From: Acholeplasmataceae bacterium UBA2284
GTDB taxonomy: Bacteria; Bacillota_I; Bacilli_A; Acholeplasmatales; Acholeplasmataceae
Reading direction: 5' to 3'
NCBI GenBank assembly: GCA_002345705.1
Contig: DDWO01000001.1
Coordinates: 12,990 to 76,989, forward strand
Length of the DNA stretch: 64,000 nt
Shown: positions 36,442 through 45,738 of the stretch, in pieces
Layout of the letters: each line of letters begins with the position of its first letter
How positions within the stretch are numbered: position 1 is the first letter of the stretch
Translations under genes and position numbers: made by a program
Notes under the pieces: generated by a model
Database searches by the model: none
Seen by the model: the letters and a program-made list of their open reading frames with translations, nothing else
What the model was told of the DNA's origin: nothing

Positions 36442-38431
36442 TGATTTGAGAACGATAAATATTCGCGTAAACTCCATTTTTCGAAAGTAAATCCCTATGT
36501 CTACCCTCTTCAACCTTAATTCCATTTTCTAAAACGACAATTTTATCTGCATTTTTAATCGTCGATAACCGGTGAGCAATTACAATCATTGTTCTCCCTT
36601 TTTTTACGGTTTCAAGGGCTTGTTGAATCATCGTTTCTGTTTCAGTATCAATATTTGCAGTTGCTTCATCCATAACTAGTATAGCGGGGTCATGAATAAC
36701 TGCTCTCGCAAATGATATAATTTGTTTTTCACCAACAGATAGATTTCCACCACCACGTGTAATCATTTGAAGAACTCCATGCTCTAGCTTATCGAGTAAC
36801 TTCGATCCGCCTATTTCTCGAATGACTTTTTCTACTTCTTCATCAGGCACATGATGACTTCCAAATCTTACATTATCAGCTATAGTTCCCTTAAACATTA
36901 CAGGATCCTGCAAGATAATACCTACATGTGTTCTAAACGTTCTTTTTGAATATGTTTCGATATCGATATCATCAACATATATTTTACCCATATCTGTAGT
37001 CTTTAAATCATAAAATCTCATTAATAGACTCATTAAGGATGACTTTCCTGAACCAGTATGTCCAACAAGTCCAACCATCTCACCCTTTTTAATATCTAAA
37101 TCGATACCCTTTAGAACGGGCTTACCCTCTTCATAGGAAAACCATATGTTATCAAATTTGACATGGCCCTCGAAGCGTTTGACTTCAGTAAATGAACCAT
37201 CCTCTTGTTCACCATCAATAATTCTGAATATTCTTTCCGTTTTGACTATCGCGTGCTGAAGGTTTCCAATTTCTCTAAATAGTGTTCCAACTGGTTCAAT
37301 TAATCGTGTTAAATAATCATTATAGGCGTAAATAATACCGACACTTACAACAAATCCAGGAATAGATAAGTAACCATTACCAAAATATAGGATAATGACT
37401 GAGGTAACTAAGGCTCCTAGTAAGCGAATTAAGTTCCAGCCTATGGATAGATGTAGCAGGTTTTCCTTGATCTTTTCTTTCACAAAGTCAGCAGATAAGT
37501 CATTAAATTTCTTCTCTGTTTGTTTTCTAAAGTTAAAGATTTGAAGAATTCCAATACCATTAATGATTTCATTAAGCTGCGCAGTGATCATTGAACTTTG
37601 TTCATTGACCTTAACTGCAATCGTATTAAGCTTCTTAATAAAGAATTTAAGCCAAATATAGATGATTGGAAATACAATAAATGTCATTAAGGCAAGTGTT
37701 GCATCCAGGTAAAACATTCCGATATATGCAAAGATAACTGCCATGGTCGCATTCACTAATAAATTCATGATGGTAGAAAATAGATTCATCATTCCACCGA
37801 CATCAGAGATAATTCGATTGGCAATTTTTCCGGCTGGTTCTGTTTCAAAATATATCATTGGCATCCTTTGAAGTGAGGAAACAGCATCCTTTCTCGCATC
37901 TCTAACGATATTAACGTTAATCATCGATGTGGATATACGTTGGATGTATGTAAATAATATTTGTAGGAAAAATCTAACCATCAATAAGATAATTAAAATG
38001 GTAAGTGGTTGAATATATGGATTATAAAAGTTTAATACTTCAGCTCTAGATAATGGAATGACCATATATGTCAAGACTTGATTATCTTGGGTTGTAACTG
38101 TTAATTGATTACCAACTAGCTCTTTATAGCCGCTTGGAGCAATCTCATCGATAAAATAGTATTTCCCTTGAATTATAACAATCGATATACCATCTGTATT
38201 TTCAGTTTCTTGAGTAAAGTATCTTCCTTGATAGCTTACAGTTTTATCGTCTTCACTTAATACTTCATACCAAGGTCTTTGAATACCAATTAAGTATTCA
38301 TCAAGAATCGTTTTTACAATTAATGGAGCAAGTAATCCTAATGCTTGAACGACTAACATCGCTGATAAGCTGATAAATAATAGTTTTTTATATTTGGAGA
38401 TATATCTCCATACTTTTTTCATTGTTTTCAT
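36425..38431 (-). CDS. Heterodimeric ABC multidrug exporter, BmrD-like subunit
   Basis: A 668-residue fused TMD-NBD. Six helices include an extracellular insertion of about 95 residues between TM1 and TM2 (about 45-140), as in Bacillus BmrD. The NBD has GHTGSGKSS (Walker A), LVMDEAT (Walker B with catalytic Glu) and IAHRLST. Its signature reads NLSVGEKQ instead of LSGGQ. This fits the partner that contributes the defective signature to the degenerate site. It starts four bases after the upstream ABC gene and would export drugs or lipids. The natural substrate is unknown. Confidence 0.9.
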   Translation of the reverse strand: MKTMKKVWRYISKYKKLLFISLSAMLVVQALGLLAPLIVKTILDEYLIGIQRPWYEVLSEDDKTVSYQGRYFTQETENTDGISIVIIQGKYYFIDEIAPSGYKELVGNQLTVTTQDNQVLTYMVIPLSRAEVLNFYNPYIQPLTILIILLMVRFFLQILFTYIQRISTSMINVNIVRDARKDAVSSLQRMPMIYFETEPAGKIANRIISDVGGMMNLFSTIMNLLVNATMAVIFAYIGMFYLDATLALMTFIVFPIIYIWLKFFIKKLNTIAVKVNEQSSMITAQLNEIINGIGILQIFNFRKQTEKKFNDLSADFVKEKIKENLLHLSIGWNLIRLLGALVTSVIILYFGNGYLSIPGFVVSVGIIYAYNDYLTRLIEPVGTLFREIGNLQHAIVKTERIFRIIDGEQEDGSFTEVKRFEGHVKFDNIWFSYEEGKPVLKGIDLDIKKGEMVGLVGHTGSGKSSLMSLLMRFYDLKTTDMGKIYVDDIDIETYSKRTFRTHVGIILQDPVMFKGTIADNVRFGSHHVPDEEVEKVIREIGGSKLLDKLEHGVLQMITRGGGNLSVGEKQIISFARAVIHDPAILVMDEATANIDTETETMIQQALETVKKGRTMIVIAHRLSTIKNADKIVVLENGIKVEEGRHRDLLSKNGVYANIYRSQIKTIAE

Positions 38432-38435
38432 GTGG

Positions 38436-40169
38436 CTACCTCATCGTCATCTGTTCAATGTACTGCTTTTTATACCAGCCATCGATCTTAATTAACATCT
38501 CGTGAGTTCCACGTTGCGTAATTTTACCAGCTTCTAAAACATAAATTTGATCAGCATCACGAATCGCTGAAAAACGGTGAGCAACAATAATGTTGGTCTT
38601 CCCTTTTCTAAAATCCTTTAAATGCTCAATGATTGTGTCCTCTGTCTTTGCATCAACTGCAGATAACGAATCATCAAGAATTAGTATCTCAGGATCCTTG
38701 ATCAAAGCTCTAGCAATAGAAAGTCTTTGTTTCTGTCCACCAGAAAGTGTAGACCCGGCTTCTCCTACTTGAGTTTGCATTCCATTTTGAAGAAATAACA
38801 AATCCTTTTCGAAATCAGCAATTTTTACTGCTTTATCTAAAGCTTCATGATTTGCAAGTGGGTTACCGATCATAATATTTTCATCCACTGAACGCTTGAA
38901 TAGCATATGTGCTTGTGGCACATATCCAACTAGGTTTCTAATATCTTCAATCTTATATTCTTCAATTGAAATATCATCAATAAAAACCTGACCATCTGTT
39001 ACATTGAACTCTCTTAAAAGCTGTCTGATTAAGGTAGACTTTCCTGCTCCTGTTGGTCCAACAATACCTATTGTTTCACCCTTATTGATTTCAAAGGAGA
39101 TATTTTTTATGACTGGTGATTTATCAAATGGATATTTGAATGTTACATTTTTAAATGCTAGCTTATTAAACTCAACAATTGGTTTCGAGAACACCTCATC
39201 GTGAACCTCAGGCTTTTCCTTCATGATTTCTTCATAGCGGTCTATAGAGATCGTCGCATTATTAATCTGAGTAAATATAGTTGAGATAGAAATAATTGGT
39301 CCAAACAATAATCCCACATAGGATATAAAGGTAATTAAGCTACCTAGAGTCATTTGCTGATTGATAATAAAATAAATCCCAAAGCCAAATGCTAATATAT
39401 AACTGATTCCATAAATCACTTCAAAGAGTGGGTTGAACCAGTTTTCATATTTAACAATATATCTCCATGATTCAATATCCTTATCAATGGCTTCATATTG
39501 CTTTTTTAAGTCGTTTTCTTCTTGGACATAAGCACGTATTGCTCTTTGCCCTTCAACAGATTCTAGGACCTTTTCTGTCATGTCTGCATAGATTTCACGA
39601 TGTCTTTTGATATATTTTCTTTTGTTATAACGTATGATATTTAATATGGTTAATCCAACTGGCATAATCGCAACCGATATTAGAGTTAACTGCCAGCTAA
39701 TGGTAATGCTCATTACACCAATCGCAAACAATATAATACCAACATTAAAGATAATTCCTTCTAAAAGTGAGGTTGCTGCTTGAGTAATCGCATCCAAGTC
39801 AGCTGTTACTCTAGAGATCAAATCACCCTTTTCGTATTGTTCATAAAACTTAGAATCCATATCAAATAAATGAGCTAAATATCTTTGTCTTAATTTGTAT
39901 GATAATTTTTGAGCTGTTTTATTGCTTAAATAGTTATACATAAAGCTAAGCAAATATCTTCCCAGTGGTAGTAAAACAAGTGCGATGACAAGGAGCGTCA
40001 GACTTAATTTAGTTAAACCACCAGAAACGATGATATCGATGGAGTATCCTAATACCCATGCTGGCGTTAATGCGATAAATGCGATGGATAACAGTAAAAA
40101 AAGCATGAAAACATAGGTTTTCCACTCTTCTTTGATAAACCAACTAATTTTTTTTAGAATGTTTGACAT
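38436..40169 (-). CDS. Heterodimeric ABC multidrug exporter, BmrC-like subunit
   Basis: A 577-residue half transporter with six helices and an NBD: GPTGAGKST (Walker A), TLSGGQKQRLSIARAL (canonical signature) and ILDDSLSAVD, where the catalytic Glu after Walker B is Asp. That substitution pairs with the defective signature of the 668-residue partner, the asymmetric arrangement known for BmrCD and TM287/288. Size also matches BmrC (585). A TATAAT box (about 40226) precedes it without a strong -35. GGAG stands eight bases before ATG. Confidence 0.9.
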   Translation of the reverse strand: MSNILKKISWFIKEEWKTYVFMLFLLLSIAFIALTPAWVLGYSIDIIVSGGLTKLSLTLLVIALVLLPLGRYLLSFMYNYLSNKTAQKLSYKLRQRYLAHLFDMDSKFYEQYEKGDLISRVTADLDAITQAATSLLEGIIFNVGIILFAIGVMSITISWQLTLISVAIMPVGLTILNIIRYNKRKYIKRHREIYADMTEKVLESVEGQRAIRAYVQEENDLKKQYEAIDKDIESWRYIVKYENWFNPLFEVIYGISYILAFGFGIYFIINQQMTLGSLITFISYVGLLFGPIISISTIFTQINNATISIDRYEEIMKEKPEVHDEVFSKPIVEFNKLAFKNVTFKYPFDKSPVIKNISFEINKGETIGIVGPTGAGKSTLIRQLLREFNVTDGQVFIDDISIEEYKIEDIRNLVGYVPQAHMLFKRSVDENIMIGNPLANHEALDKAVKIADFEKDLLFLQNGMQTQVGEAGSTLSGGQKQRLSIARALIKDPEILILDDSLSAVDAKTEDTIIEHLKDFRKGKTNIIVAHRFSAIRDADQIYVLEAGKITQRGTHEMLIKIDGWYKKQYIEQMTMR

Positions 40170-40284
40170 TGAACATGCTCCAACTTGTTAATAATAAAGC
40201 CTATAGCTTTTTAAGGCACGACATCATTATACACCGAATATATTATTTTTCCACCCATAAGACTAGAAAATGATAATCATTTTT

Positions 40285-40316
40285 CGAAAGAAAAAGCACA
40301 TGGAATTCATGTGCTT
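40285..40316 (-). terminator. Terminator of the binding-lipoprotein gene
   Basis: aagcacatg (40294-40302) and catgtgctt (40308-40316) form a perfect 9-bp stem with loop gaatt; on the minus strand TTTTTCTTTC follows. Confidence 0.85.
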
Positions 40317-40337
40317 AAAAATGATTTAAAAAATGAT

Positions 40338-42230
40338 TTATCCCTCAAAATACAAATCACAAATAGCGTGTGACCAGCTCCAAAATGGTGATGTATCTAA
40401 TCCCTTTAAATCTATATCATATACGCTATAATACTGATTCGAATATGTAGGAATATTTGGTAAAAGCTTATTCCATCGAAGCTGATATGCTTTCCAATGT
40501 ATTAAATATGTAGCATAATCACCAGGATTGACTTCTCTCATTAACTTGGTAAGCTCATCTAAAGTTTTCTCTTCATTAAGTAACGGTACTTGAGGATTAT
40601 CTATTGAATCTTCTAATTGAGTTGGATTTTGCCATGTTCCAAGAAAATCCGAATGCCACCTTGTATAAGGATCATTATCTACTGGTAAGTTTGTTGCAAG
40701 ATTGAAAATATGGTATTTTCTATCCTCAGGTGCTAAATCATAGGAATAGTAATAATGATCTAAAAGTACCTGAAATGTGCCTACTGATATTGTATACTTT
40801 ATACCAGCGAGTGGCATACTTGTATTAAAACCATAAACTTCTAGTGGATTTACTGCACCACTCTCAGTTGCGAAATGATTAAGCTCTAAAACTTCCCCTT
40901 CAGCATTATGACGATAGTATTCATTATTTTCAGTTGCTTTACTTGCGTCAAATATGGTCACTCCATCAGACTCATAAATCCACTCTGTTTGATCTAGCGT
41001 TAAATTAGCATTTGAAATCGAGTATACATATGGATTCATATTTAGATCCATAAAACTTTTTGAATCCTGATACATCCATTGATGATTTCCGTATTCTGAA
41101 TTGATGATCGAACCATAACCATCAAGTATATAATCAAGAGCGTTTTCTCTATCTGTCAAGTATGCAATCGCTTGTCGAACCTGATAATTTGAAGTTGGTC
41201 CAAAATCGGCTACTAAAGAAAGCATTCCAAATCCATTTCTGGTGTACATGTTTATATCTGTTTTTGTAGATTCTGTAGCATTTTTAATTTTTTGACCTTC
41301 AATGACTCCAGAAACAAGATCAATTTCACCAGAAATAACTAAATCTACATCGAGTGTTTGGTTAACTCTTTTAACAATAATATGGTCAATGACTGGTTTA
41401 TTTCCTTCAAAGTTTCCTTTATATAGTGGATTTAATTGCAGTATAGCTACTTGATTGATGAAACTTACAAATTGATAGGGTCCACAGGTAACGTCAGGAC
41501 TGTATATATAACCACCTGGTTTTTGAGCATCAGCTAATAACGAAAATCCATTGCTATCCATCCAAGTACCATTCACATCCGAATAAATTTGTGTATTTAA
41601 TGGAGTCAGTCTATGAAATGGTAGAGGTTTAAACGTAAGATATACTGTTTCAAAAAATAGAGATGAGTATTTGGCGTCAAGTGTAATTGAGAATCTAAAG
41701 TCATCAATCAGTTGTATTCCCTTGAATTTAACGGATTCGGAAGTACTTGCCTCACTATACTCTGTATATCCTACTATTTTTTCACCAATTTTTGATGAAA
41801 CTGGCCACTTTTTCGCTTGAACTAATAATGAAAAAACATAATCCTTCGCAGTTATTTTTATATCATTTGACCAATAGAGATCTGAATGAATCTCAAATAG
41901 ATAAGTTTTATTTCCATCTACTTCATATATCTCTGTTGATACACTTTTTATTGCTGTTTCATTCAGTACGATTCTTCCATTTTTATCAACTGTATAGGTT
42001 TCATACCCATGCAGTAGATTTTTTACATGATCATCTGGTTTGAAATTCATATTTCCATGTGCTATATCGCCAACAAAAACACCGCTCATCTCAGATACCC
42101 CAACAACAAGTGTTTGTTCTTCTTTATCTGTTGGTGTAGGAATCGGATCGGTTGGAGTATTATTATTGTTGCAAGCAGTTAACATAAATAAGAATATAAG
42201 TAAAATAAGAAAAGAATGTAGCTTTTTCAT
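40338..42230 (-). CDS. Lipoprotein, family 5 (peptide-type) ABC substrate-binding protein
   Basis: About 630 residues. A lipoprotein signal ends in LTAC with Cys20, followed by a Pro/Thr-rich linker and an OppA/DppA-like binding domain. VKRVNQTLDVDLVISGEIDLV near 290-310 and FGPTSNYQVRQAIAYLTDRENAL near 348-370 are family-typical. No permease or ATPase gene is adjacent, so its transporter is elsewhere or it has a sensory role. The frame is open to 42272, but the signal peptide starts at ATG 42228-42230, which has TTGGGGGT upstream. The ligand is unknown. Confidence 0.85.
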   Translation of the reverse strand: MKKLHSFLILLIFLFMLTACNNNNTPTDPIPTPTDKEEQTLVVGVSEMSGVFVGDIAHGNMNFKPDDHVKNLLHGYETYTVDKNGRIVLNETAIKSVSTEIYEVDGNKTYLFEIHSDLYWSNDIKITAKDYVFSLLVQAKKWPVSSKIGEKIVGYTEYSEASTSESVKFKGIQLIDDFRFSITLDAKYSSLFFETVYLTFKPLPFHRLTPLNTQIYSDVNGTWMDSNGFSLLADAQKPGGYIYSPDVTCGPYQFVSFINQVAILQLNPLYKGNFEGNKPVIDHIIVKRVNQTLDVDLVISGEIDLVSGVIEGQKIKNATESTKTDINMYTRNGFGMLSLVADFGPTSNYQVRQAIAYLTDRENALDYILDGYGSIINSEYGNHQWMYQDSKSFMDLNMNPYVYSISNANLTLDQTEWIYESDGVTIFDASKATENNEYYRHNAEGEVLELNHFATESGAVNPLEVYGFNTSMPLAGIKYTISVGTFQVLLDHYYYSYDLAPEDRKYHIFNLATNLPVDNDPYTRWHSDFLGTWQNPTQLEDSIDNPQVPLLNEEKTLDELTKLMREVNPGDYATYLIHWKAYQLRWNKLLPNIPTYSNQYYSVYDIDLKGLDTSPFWSWSHAICDLYFEG

Positions 42231-42442
42231 CTGAATGACCCCCAATATGTAAAAAAATAAAGAACTTATCACAATTTTACTTCATATCATAGTATATGTC
42301 AAATATATAAAAAGATTCTAATTAGTCTATTTATTCCAAAATCTCTTCATCTATTTCTTTCGTAAGTAATTCTTAAGAAAATTAATTATTAAAAGTAATT
42401 ATAATTATGCTAAAATGTATCTACATATACGAGGTAAATGTC

Positions 42443-43375
42443 ATGCATAATGAAAAAAACTTGATTGCCTTAAAAACTGAATACAAAATTGATTTTTATC
42501 AGGATAAAATACTAGATATAACAAGTAAAGTTGCGTTTTATTTTGATTTATATGACCCAAAAAAAATGGTACATGTCATTTCAGGAGACTTATCTCTTGT
42601 TGGTTTACCTATTTTTGATTCTTTTCAAATCAATCAATTGATTAGCTATGTTGAAATAGATAATAAGCTAGCTGAAGTTGAGGGGAAAAATAACTTTATT
42701 GAAACCCTGAAAAAGAAGATCAAGCGCATTAAAAATGAGTTGTTTTTATATATACCAGTGAAACAGAAAGAAAAACCTATTTGGCTATATATTAGCTTTC
42801 ATGTAATCTCTGAGAAAAATGCTCTTCATAAGGTTATTTTAGGTAGAGTTATTCGAGTTTTAGAGGATACACCTGATGAAATCACTTTCTATCAAAAGAC
42901 ATATCAGGATGCATTAACTAGACTATTTACTCGAGAAACACTAAAAAAACATCTTAATTATTTGAAGACTACTGAAAATTCATATGGTTTATATTTAGAT
43001 ATTGATAATTTTAAAAAGATTAATGATATATATGGACATCATCAAGGTGACGAATTTATCATTAAAATTGCTGATCACTTTATTTCTGAGTGGGAACATA
43101 ACGTCTTATATTATCGTCTCGGCGGTGATGAATTCTTTGTCTATGTCAAAGACCATTCATTTGAACAAGTTAAGAAGCGTGCATTAAAAATGATTAATGA
43201 TATTGAAAACCTGACTGTTGAGGGAAAAAATGTTGGTGTGAGTTGCTCTATAGGTATTGTGAAAATGAGTGATGATTTAAAGGATTATCATTTATTGTTA
43301 GATTTAGGAGATAAAACCATGTATCAAGCAAAAAATAGTGGTAAAGGTCAATATGCGTTTCATGAATGTTCCTAG
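42443..43375 (+). CDS. GGDEF protein with an unassigned N-terminal sensor
   Basis: 310 residues. The N-terminal 145 residues, beginning MHNEKNLIALKTEYKIDFY, form an unrecognised alpha/beta region that could be a diverged PAS domain. The C-terminal GGDEF domain (about 150-308) has LYLDIDNFKKIND and an intact RLGGDEFFVY, so diguanylate cyclase activity is expected. The frame is open to 42407, but GAGGT places the start at ATG 42443. It stands alone, with no cotranscribed neighbour visible. Confidence 0.83.
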   Translation: MHNEKNLIALKTEYKIDFYQDKILDITSKVAFYFDLYDPKKMVHVISGDLSLVGLPIFDSFQINQLISYVEIDNKLAEVEGKNNFIETLKKKIKRIKNELFLYIPVKQKEKPIWLYISFHVISEKNALHKVILGRVIRVLEDTPDEITFYQKTYQDALTRLFTRETLKKHLNYLKTTENSYGLYLDIDNFKKINDIYGHHQGDEFIIKIADHFISEWEHNVLYYRLGGDEFFVYVKDHSFEQVKKRALKMINDIENLTVEGKNVGVSCSIGIVKMSDDLKDYHLLLDLGDKTMYQAKNSGKGQYAFHECS

Positions 43376-43518
43376 TCAATATTTTCGTATTAATAATCTT
43401 GTAAAGGTATAAAAATCTTTTTTTATTACTTATTCATCAAAATAGTAAATCTCTGAGTCGTTTTATTTTAATATAATAAAGGATAGTTCTATACTAAAAT
43501 AAAAAAGGAGTATTAATT

Positions 43519-43887
43519 ATGGAAGTGAATATTATAGGTGTGGGACAAATAGCGATTACTGTTCAAGATATTGAAAGAGCAAGAAATTTCTATCAAAATC
43601 AATTGGGACTAACATATTTATTTAGCGCAGGGAATCTTGTCTTCTTTAAAAGCGGAGACTTAAGAATACTTCTTACTACTCCCGAAACACAAAAAAACGA
43701 AATTTCAAATTCTGTGATATATTTTAATGTTACTGATATTAATATGTCTTATTCGAATTTGTTAGAAAGACAAGTTGTTTTCATCGATAAACCTCATTTA
43801 ATTGCTAAAATGGGTAATGTAGAAACATGGATGACATTCTTTAATGATTCAGAAGGTAACATGCTCGCCCTAATGAGTGAATTCTAA
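43519..43887 (+). CDS. VOC-superfamily (glyoxalase/dioxygenase fold) protein
   Basis: A 122-residue protein with the beta-alpha-beta-beta-beta repeat of the VOC fold: GQIAITVQDIERARNFYQNQLGL near 8-30 and WMTFFNDSEGNMLALMSEF at the end. The usual first metal His is Gln9 here, while Glu near the end (EGN) is kept. Metal use is therefore uncertain. Roles range from lactoylglutathione lyase to drug binding; I cannot choose. A GGAG lies before ATG and a terminator follows. Confidence 0.8.
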   Translation: MEVNIIGVGQIAITVQDIERARNFYQNQLGLTYLFSAGNLVFFKSGDLRILLTTPETQKNEISNSVIYFNVTDINMSYSNLLERQVVFIDKPHLIAKMGNVETWMTFFNDSEGNMLALMSEF

Positions 43888-43911
43888 ATCACTTCATATT
43901 GTATGAAACAA

Positions 43912-43935
43912 AAAAATCGCAAATGCGATTTTTAT
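43912..43935. terminator. Bidirectional terminator between the VOC gene and sua5
   Basis: aaaaatcgc (43912-43920) and gcgattttt (43925-43933) with loop aaat; A- and T-rich on both sides. It overlaps the stop codon of the minus-strand gene. Confidence 0.8.
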
Positions 43936-44969
43936 TTTAGCTTAACTAAATTATAGCTTGCTGCCTTAGACAATCTATTCATTATTGCTTGACCTAGATC
44001 AGTATTTGGTAGTGTATGCATATAAATGTGCTCGATACCAAGCTGATCCATTTGTCTTAATGCAATAAAGATATTAGATGCAATTTCATTCAAGTCATTC
44101 AAATGACCAAGATTTGCTTTATATTCTGCATCAATTTGACTTAAATACTCCTCAACACCAATCACTGCAGTTCTAACTCTTTTATGCTTCTTGATTTCAT
44201 TATTGATGAACTCTACAACTTCTTTTTCTTCTCCATCGACAAGTGTCATTTTACCCTTTGGTGCATAATGCGCATATTTCATTCCTGGAGATTTGGGTAT
44301 GTCTTCAATTCTAGTTTCTGAAGCATCTATAATTTTGTAGCCAAGAACTCTCTCAATCATATTTTTTGTGACTGCACCTGGTCTTAGCATCACTGGAATT
44401 GGTTGCGTAATATCAAGAACGGTTGATTCTAAACCAATCTCAGTTTTACCACCATCGATGATGATATCCACTCTTTCCTCAAAATCAGAAGCTACATGAT
44501 CAAAAATGGTTGATGATGGCTTACCACTTAAATTCGCACTTGGTGCGCATATTGGTAACCCCGAAATATCAATGATATCTCTAGCAATCTTTAATCCTGG
44601 TATTCTAATCCCTACAGTATTTAAACCACCAGTCACTTCTTTTGGAATAATCTCATTTTTATTAAATAAAAGTGTAAGAGGACCTGGCCAAAATTTATCC
44701 ATTAAAGACTTAGCTATTTCAGGAATGTCACGCGCATATAATGCTAAATCCTCAACCTTTGAAATATGTACGATCAGTGGGTTATCTGATGGTCTTCCCT
44801 TTGCCTTAAAAATCGATTTAACTGCTTCTGGATTAGTTGCATCCGCACCAATACCATAAACGGTTTCCGTAGGAAACACAACAAGTCCTCCTTTATGGAA
44901 GACTTCTTTGATATGTTTTTGAATGGTTTTATCGGATAGCTCATACCCTTTGTAAATCATTGTTTTCAT
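43932..44969 (-). CDS. tsaC: L-threonylcarbamoyladenylate synthase, Sua5 type
   Basis: About 345 residues. The YrdC/TsaC domain (about 15-200) has PTETVYGIGADATN near 33, KGRPSDNPLIVHI near 57 and SANLSGKPSST near 143. The C-terminal Sua5 domain (about 210-340) is present. It makes threonylcarbamoyl-AMP for the t6A37 modification of ANN-decoding tRNAs. The open frame includes a GTG two codons earlier within the ribosome site; ATG 44967-44969 is preferred. It is the last gene of a possible four-gene run with an acyltransferase, GH4 and a thioesterase. Confidence 0.92.
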   Translation of the reverse strand: MKTMIYKGYELSDKTIQKHIKEVFHKGGLVVFPTETVYGIGADATNPEAVKSIFKAKGRPSDNPLIVHISKVEDLALYARDIPEIAKSLMDKFWPGPLTLLFNKNEIIPKEVTGGLNTVGIRIPGLKIARDIIDISGLPICAPSANLSGKPSSTIFDHVASDFEERVDIIIDGGKTEIGLESTVLDITQPIPVMLRPGAVTKNMIERVLGYKIIDASETRIEDIPKSPGMKYAHYAPKGKMTLVDGEEKEVVEFINNEIKKHKRVRTAVIGVEEYLSQIDAEYKANLGHLNDLNEIASNIFIALRQMDQLGIEHIYMHTLPNTDLGQAIMNRLSKAASYNLVKLK

Positions 44970-44995
44970 ATACACCTATATTTTCTAGTTAATAT

Positions 44996-45718
44996 TTATT
45001 CCTGTTCACTCAACTTTTCTTTATACGAACCATCCTCAGCTTCAAAATAAAGCTGATTGGTCAAATCCATAAAGTGGTTTGCTATTTCAATTTTTGAGTA
45101 TCCTTGATTGGATAATTTTTCAACGTATTCTGGTTTACCTATACTAATGACTCTCTTCTTTTTGTGGAAGGATATCGGATATATTGGTAAATCGATTCCT
45201 GTTTGCTGAAAATAGTATGAGGATAATCCAACAAAGCCTTGAAGGTACTTTTCTAAAATTACCTTAAATCCGTCTACAAAATCCTCAGGAAAGATTAGAA
45301 TTGGTATATCAATATTTAAAAATGCTTCGCTTGTTCTTAATGTCGACAAAAATCTTGCATCTGGATAGGTCGGGATAAGCTGAGCACCTTTATATAGCAT
45401 TTTAGAGATGCTTGCAAAAAAGGTAGATAACACAAAGGAAACAAACCGATTCGCACCAATTACATCTCTATAAATATGGTGATATAAGTATCTCCATCTT
45501 TTTTTAAACTTTTCTGTCATTTCATAGGTTCCCCATGGAACAAAAAATGACGGTAAATATAAAGCAAGAAATAGAGGACCTGAAATTGCACTATGATTCG
45601 CGATAAAAATAGCTTTTTTCTCGAATTCTTTATTGTAGTTTACAATTTTAGGCTTTCTAACAAATATTCTAATGATAAAGATTAGTAGCTTTACAATAGG
45701 TCCGTGTTGTTTTTTCAT
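44996..45718 (-). CDS. Acyltransferase-like protein lacking the catalytic Asp (paralogue 3, no zinc ribbon)
   Basis: 240 residues, LPLAT fold only. The HX4D motif is replaced by NHSAISG (His42 to Gly47), and the FPEG block reads FPEDFVDG near 140. Hydrophobic start at 8-20. The loss of the Asp of the charge relay suggests reduced or altered activity, or a partner role. Compare the intact paralogues at 155-1402 and 4850-5998. TAGGAG precedes ATG; 20 bases separate it from lplD. Confidence 0.75.
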   Translation of the reverse strand: MKKQHGPIVKLLIFIIRIFVRKPKIVNYNKEFEKKAIFIANHSAISGPLFLALYLPSFFVPWGTYEMTEKFKKRWRYLYHHIYRDVIGANRFVSFVLSTFFASISKMLYKGAQLIPTYPDARFLSTLRTSEAFLNIDIPILIFPEDFVDGFKVILEKYLQGFVGLSSYYFQQTGIDLPIYPISFHKKKRVISIGKPEYVEKLSNQGYSKIEIANHFMDLTNQLYFEAEDGSYKEKLSEQE

Positions 45719-45738
45719 GCATACTCCTAAATGAAGTT

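Noticed and set aside
40195..40230. An eight-codon ATG frame (MMSCLKKL) and small hairpin ahead of the ABC exporter, similar in idea to the BmrB leader
   Set aside because: It starts directly at the TATAAT box, so it would not be transcribed from that promoter, and it lacks a ribosome site.
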